NCBI GenBank assembly: GCA_017302755.1
Contig: JAFLCR010000085.1
Location: 1 to 9,198, forward strand
From: Alphaproteobacteria bacterium
GTDB taxonomy: Bacteria > Pseudomonadota > Alphaproteobacteria > Rickettsiales > JAFLCR01
Reading direction: 5' to 3'
DNA length: 9,198 nt
In this document: positions 7,045-9,198 of the stretch, piece by piece
Layout: every line of letters begins with the position of its first letter
Numbering within the stretch: position 1 is the stretch's first letter
Notes under the pieces: model-generated
Told to the model about the DNA's origin: nothing
The model's input: only the letters and a program-made list of their open reading frames with translations
The model's database searches: none
Made by a program: the position numbers and the translations under genes

Positions 7045-7107
7045 AATACTTTCATTTTCTTTATGGAGATCATTTGGTTATGTCTTAAAAAAACAGGAGT
7101 GTCCGCC
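7045..7107. promoter_or_regulatory. Shared divergent upstream region of bolA and the zincin-like gene
   Basis: These 63 bases separate two divergent genes, so any promoters for both must lie here or reach into the coding sequences. The stretch is AT-rich compared with the flanking genes. I see no clean -35/-10 pair in either direction. Confidence 0.35.
7095..7099 (+). promoter_or_regulatory. AGGAG ribosome binding site of the zincin-like gene
   Basis: AGGAG lies 8 bases before ATG 7108. The same frame is open back to 6853 over bolA, with in-frame starts such as ATG 7063 that have no ribosome site, so this motif fixes 7108 as the start. Confidence 0.7.
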
Positions 7108-8127
7108 ATGTGGTTTGCCCAGCCATGGTCAGAATTTTATCAGGCCAATGAAGCGGTTATAAACCAGTTTCTTCGGCATAGCTATTTTCTGGATGCAACC
7201 GGCGACGTCTTTGCCTTGGGCCAGCCCCCGATTGCCAGGGTGGCCAAGGGGTTTTTCGACCGGCGCGACGGTGAGGCCCGCTATTGCCATGGTGACGTGC
7301 CATTATATAAGCACACCCCCTTCCGTGAGGGGATGGATTACGCAGCGCTGCGTCTTCCCGGGTGGATCGAAAGATTGATTCGCGAGCACGCGCATGCCTG
7401 TGAGTTGACGCCGAAGCCGCTTCTGGATTTCGTAGGCCATGTGCCGTGCCACACCGTGTTTTGCGAAAATGGGTTGGGCCTATGGGATGCAAGCAAGAAA
7501 CAGGCCGTGGAGGGCACGTATTATTCCAGGCGCCTGACTGCCCCGCATCTTTTTCCTGTCATTGCCGTGAATGCTGCACTTCCGTCCGAAGCGGTGCAGA
7601 CGAACTTTCATGAGCGCGGCCATCACATGGCGCATGCGCTCGGTTTTGTGGAGCGCGCCGCTTTCCAGGCCGTGATTGCGACTCATCCGGAGCTGGAATC
7701 TTTCTTCAAGCATAGAAGCTATGAAAGAACGAGATATGGCAGCGAGTCTCACGCTTTCGCCATAGAAGATTTTTACGCCGCGTCGCGGGAGTTTTTCTTT
7801 CAGCCGGTCATCGCCTACCAGCTTCAGGTGGTCTACTCTGTCGCTGCGGAGATCGGGCGGTTGATCGTCCAGTCAGGGCTTGAGGGCGCGCAGATCGCTC
7901 CGGGTGACTACGCCCGCATCACCCGCGAGGCGGCGCCAATGTTCGACGCGCTGGAGGCCCATTTCGACCCCGGCATGGATATCGAGCAGGCCCGCTACAC
8001 CATGTTTAAGGCCAACAGCCCCATTGACGTGGTGATGCTAAAACTTTTCGGCGCGCACGGCCGTGCCCTTTTTGAAGGCATCGATGCTATGGAAATCGAG
8101 CTCATCACCCCATCGCCCCAGCGTTGA
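7108..8127 (+). CDS. Putative zincin metallopeptidase (HExxH), lethal-factor-like
   Basis: This is a 339-aa protein of no family I can name with certainty. Residues 167-180 read FHERGHHMAHALGF, containing HExxH (His168, Glu169, His172), the zinc-binding and catalytic motif of zincin peptidases. Just before it come VEGTYYS and FPVIAVNAALPSE, which look like the edge strands that precede the active helix in anthrax-lethal-factor-type (ATLF-like, M34) domains. After it, AIEDFYAASREFFF (218-231) resembles the helix that supplies the third zinc ligand in that group (E-F-F-A-E type); Glu220 lies 48 residues beyond His172, a similar distance. No signal peptide or membrane helix is visible, so it is probably cytosolic. 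The N-terminal ~110 residues are unassigned. The gene is divergent from bolA, and its stop is 52 bases before the J-domain gene. Base composition is patchy: 43% GC in one 60-base line near 7700, 63% in one near 7880. The motif is clear; substrate and role are unknown. Confidence 0.72.
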   Translation: MWFAQPWSEFYQANEAVINQFLRHSYFLDATGDVFALGQPPIARVAKGFFDRRDGEARYCHGDVPLYKHTPFREGMDYAALRLPGWIERLIREHAHACELTPKPLLDFVGHVPCHTVFCENGLGLWDASKKQAVEGTYYSRRLTAPHLFPVIAVNAALPSEAVQTNFHERGHHMAHALGFVERAAFQAVIATHPELESFFKHRSYERTRYGSESHAFAIEDFYAASREFFFQPVIAYQLQVVYSVAAEIGRLIVQSGLEGAQIAPGDYARITREAAPMFDALEAHFDPGMDIEQARYTMFKANSPIDVVMLKLFGAHGRALFEGIDAMEIELITPSPQR

Positions 8128-8129
8128 CA
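8124..8129 (+). promoter_or_regulatory. Possible -35 hexamer TTGACA before the J-domain gene
   Basis: A perfect TTGACA overlaps the stop codon of the zincin-like gene. The only -10-like sequence, TATGAG at 8151-8156, is 21 bases away, which is too far for a standard promoter. The J-domain gene may still have its own promoter here, but the evidence is weak. Confidence 0.2.
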
Positions 8130-8153
8130 CTTGATTGGTTGCTGTTGAGGTAT

Positions 8154-8174
8154 GAGCCTAAAGCTTTTAGGTTC
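8154..8174 (+). repeat. Hairpin covering the likely ribosome site of the J-domain gene
   Basis: CCTAAA (8157-8162), loop GCT, TTTAGG (8166-8171) form a perfect 6-bp stem, extendable to 9 bp with one G-U pair (GAG with TTC). The AGG of the 3' arm (8169-8171) lies 8 bases before ATG 8180 and is the best-placed Shine-Dalgarno; the other candidate AGGG (8175-8178) is 1 base from the ATG. Pairing would hide the site, so the hairpin could limit translation. It has no T-run and is not a typical terminator. Confidence 0.45.
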
Positions 8175-8179
8175 AGGGC

Positions 8180-8734
8180 ATGGCTAAAACCAAAAAAGAA
8201 TCCACCGTCGCCACCCCTTCCGGCCAGGTCTGCGCCTGGGCGGGGTGCCGGCGCGAGGGCGAATACAAGGCGCCGCGATCGCGCGACAAGCTCAAGGAGC
8301 ACGTCTGGTACTGCCTGGAGCATATCCGCCTGTTCAACGCGAGCTGGGATTATTTCAAGGATGCCAGCGCCTCCGATATCGAGGCTTTCCAGCGCGAGGC
8401 GGTGATCGGGCATCGGCCCACGAAGCGCATCTCCGGCCAGGCGATGCCCTATATGGCGTGGATCCGTTCCCGCCTGCGCGAGCTCACTGGCGAGGACTTG
8501 CCGGGGCTCGACGAGATCGACATTCCCAAGGTTCCGGCCAAGATCCGCAAGGCCCTGCGCGCGCTCGACCTCGACGAAACCGCCAGCCGCGCCGAGATCA
8601 AGAAACGCTACAAGGCGCTTGCCAAACAGCACCATCCCGATGCACAACCGAAGGGAGGCGGTCAGGCGTCGCTCACGCGGTTCCACGAAGTCGCGGAGGC
8701 TTACCAGGCGCTGATGGCCTACATGCAAACGTAA
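8180..8734 (+). CDS. J-domain protein with N-terminal Cys/His cluster, next to cobS
   Basis: This is a 184-aa protein with a C-terminal J domain (about residues 124-184): ALDLDETASRAEIKKRYKAL, then HHPD with the Hsp70-stimulating HPD at 152-154, then a final helix FHEVAEAYQAL. J domains recruit DnaK and trigger its ATP hydrolysis. The N-terminus has Cys18-x4-Cys23 and Cys45-x2-His48 within a conserved-looking segment (KAPRSRDKLKEHVWYCLEH), a possible small metal site. The region between about 50 and 120 is helical and unassigned. It lacks the Gly/Phe and zinc-finger regions of full DnaJ, so it is a specialised co-chaperone. This architecture beside cobS is known in alphaproteobacteria, but its client is not established to my knowledge. 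cobS starts 8 bases after its stop, so the two are probably one transcript. The start codon ATG 8180 has a weak, possibly hairpin-masked ribosome site. Confidence 0.9.
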   Translation: MAKTKKESTVATPSGQVCAWAGCRREGEYKAPRSRDKLKEHVWYCLEHIRLFNASWDYFKDASASDIEAFQREAVIGHRPTKRISGQAMPYMAWIRSRLRELTGEDLPGLDEIDIPKVPAKIRKALRALDLDETASRAEIKKRYKALAKQHHPDAQPKGGGQASLTRFHEVAEAYQALMAYMQT

Positions 8735-8737
8735 GGA
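8733..8737 (+). promoter_or_regulatory. AAGGA ribosome binding site of cobS
   Basis: AAGGA overlaps the stop codon of the J-domain gene and lies 5 bases before ATG 8743. An in-frame ATG at 8737 overlaps the motif itself and has no other ribosome site, so 8743 is the preferred start. The overlap implies translational coupling. Confidence 0.6.
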
Positions 8738-8742
8738 TGACG

Positions 8743-9198
8743 ATGACCAGCAACGCGACCCGCGCCCCCTCTCCGGAACTGCTTTCCGACGCCGCGCTCA
8801 CCCCGGAGATGAAACCCACGGCGAAGGCGGATACGAAAGCGCTGTTCGGTCTCGACCTGCCATTCAAGGTGCCAGCGTTCTCCAAGCCCTGCGCCTACAC
8901 GCCCGATCTCGACCCCAACTACCATTTCGAACCGGGCACCACGAAAGCCATCCTGGCGGGCTTCGCCGAAAACCGCCGCGTGCTGGTGCACGGCCTGCAC
9001 GGCACGGGCAAGTCCACGCATATCGAACAGGTGGCGGCGCGCCTCGGCTGGCCCTGCGTGCGGATCAACCTCGACAGCCATATCAGCCGCATCGACCTGG
9101 TGGGCCGCGACGCCATCGTGCTGCGCGACGGCAAGCAGATCACGGAGTTCCGCGAAGGCCTGCTGCCCTGGGCGCTGCAACGCCCCGTCGCACTGGTG
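8743..9198 (+). CDS. cobS: Cobaltochelatase subunit CobS, 3' end missing
   Basis: CobS is the AAA+ ATPase subunit that, with CobT, drives CobN to insert cobalt into hydrogenobyrinic acid a,c-diamide in the aerobic cobalamin pathway. The first 152 residues are present; the family is about 330 residues, so a little under half is visible. An N-terminal segment with FGLDLPFKVPAFSKPCAYTPDLDPNY leads to the Walker A motif GLHGTGKST (residues 84-92). THIEQVAARLGWPCVRINLD and SHISRIDLVGRDAIVLRDG follow, both characteristic of CobS rather than of other AAA+ proteins. The window ends just before the expected Walker B (FDEYDAG), so catalytic completeness cannot be judged. It is 8 bases after the J-domain gene, and cobT would be expected downstream. 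The presence of cobS implies either aerobic B12 synthesis or an evolutionary remnant of it. Confidence 0.95.
   Translation, partial: MTSNATRAPSPELLSDAALTPEMKPTAKADTKALFGLDLPFKVPAFSKPCAYTPDLDPNYHFEPGTTKAILAGFAENRRVLVHGLHGTGKSTHIEQVAARLGWPCVRINLDSHISRIDLVGRDAIVLRDGKQITEFREGLLPWALQRPVALV

Noticed and set aside
6853..7107. N-terminal extension of the zincin-like protein back to 6853
   Set aside because: The extension runs over bolA on the other strand, has bolA-complement composition, and lacks a ribosome site, whereas ATG 7108 has AGGAG at 8 bases.
8157..8171. Rho-independent terminator after the zincin-like gene
   Set aside because: The stem is short and half A-T, and it is followed by a mixed sequence rather than a T-run, with a start codon 8 bases further on.
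8124..8405. Plus-strand frame of 93 codons overlapping the start of the J-domain gene
   Set aside because: It is the out-of-frame reading of the J-domain gene, Arg/Ser/Pro-rich, with no motif.

Overview
The window is most likely chromosomal DNA of an alphaproteobacterium. The supporting evidence is the gyrA-coaD pair, a CckA-type hybrid histidine kinase, an alphaproteobacterial-style insert in the GyrA C-terminal domain, and a bolA / small J-domain protein / cobS neighbourhood. The core genes are GC-rich (68% in one 60-base gyrA line counted by hand). No rRNA, tRNA, insertion sequence, CRISPR array or phage gene was seen. No gene-free stretch exceeds 300 bases. Genus cannot be decided from this sequence alone.

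Layout. (1) 2-2533 (+) is gyrA lacking its first ~60 codons, followed 3 bases later by coaD (2537-3040, +), which starts with TTG. (2) 3046-4050 (-) is an unrecognised, lower-GC gene that converges on coaD with 5 bases between the stop codons; an AT-rich 95-bp gap lies upstream of it. (3) 4146-6670 (-) is a cckA-like membrane hybrid kinase. It is read as two ORFs separated at a run of nine A residues; one extra A, or a -1 slip, joins them into one ~840-aa protein. (4) 6748-7044 (-) is bolA, upstream of cckA on the same strand. (5) 7108-8127 (+), divergent from bolA, is a 339-aa protein with an HExxH motif and features resembling anthrax-lethal-factor-type zincins. (6) 8180-8734 (+) is a small protein with a Cys/His cluster and a C-terminal J domain, followed by the first 152 codons of cobS (8743-9198, +), cut by the window end.

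How the genes relate. gyrA/coaD is housekeeping (DNA supercoiling, coenzyme A synthesis). CckA would feed the ChpT-CtrA cell-cycle phosphorelay. BolA is linked to iron-sulfur and glutaredoxin biology. CobS is the ATPase subunit of aerobic cobaltochelatase. The two genes without an obvious housekeeping role are the low-GC unknown at 3046-4050 and the putative zincin that separates bolA from the J-domain gene. The points most worth following up are the cckA poly(A) junction, the putative zincin, a short hairpin that could mask the ribosome binding site of the J-domain gene, and the natural alanine at the GyrA position equivalent to E. coli Ser83.
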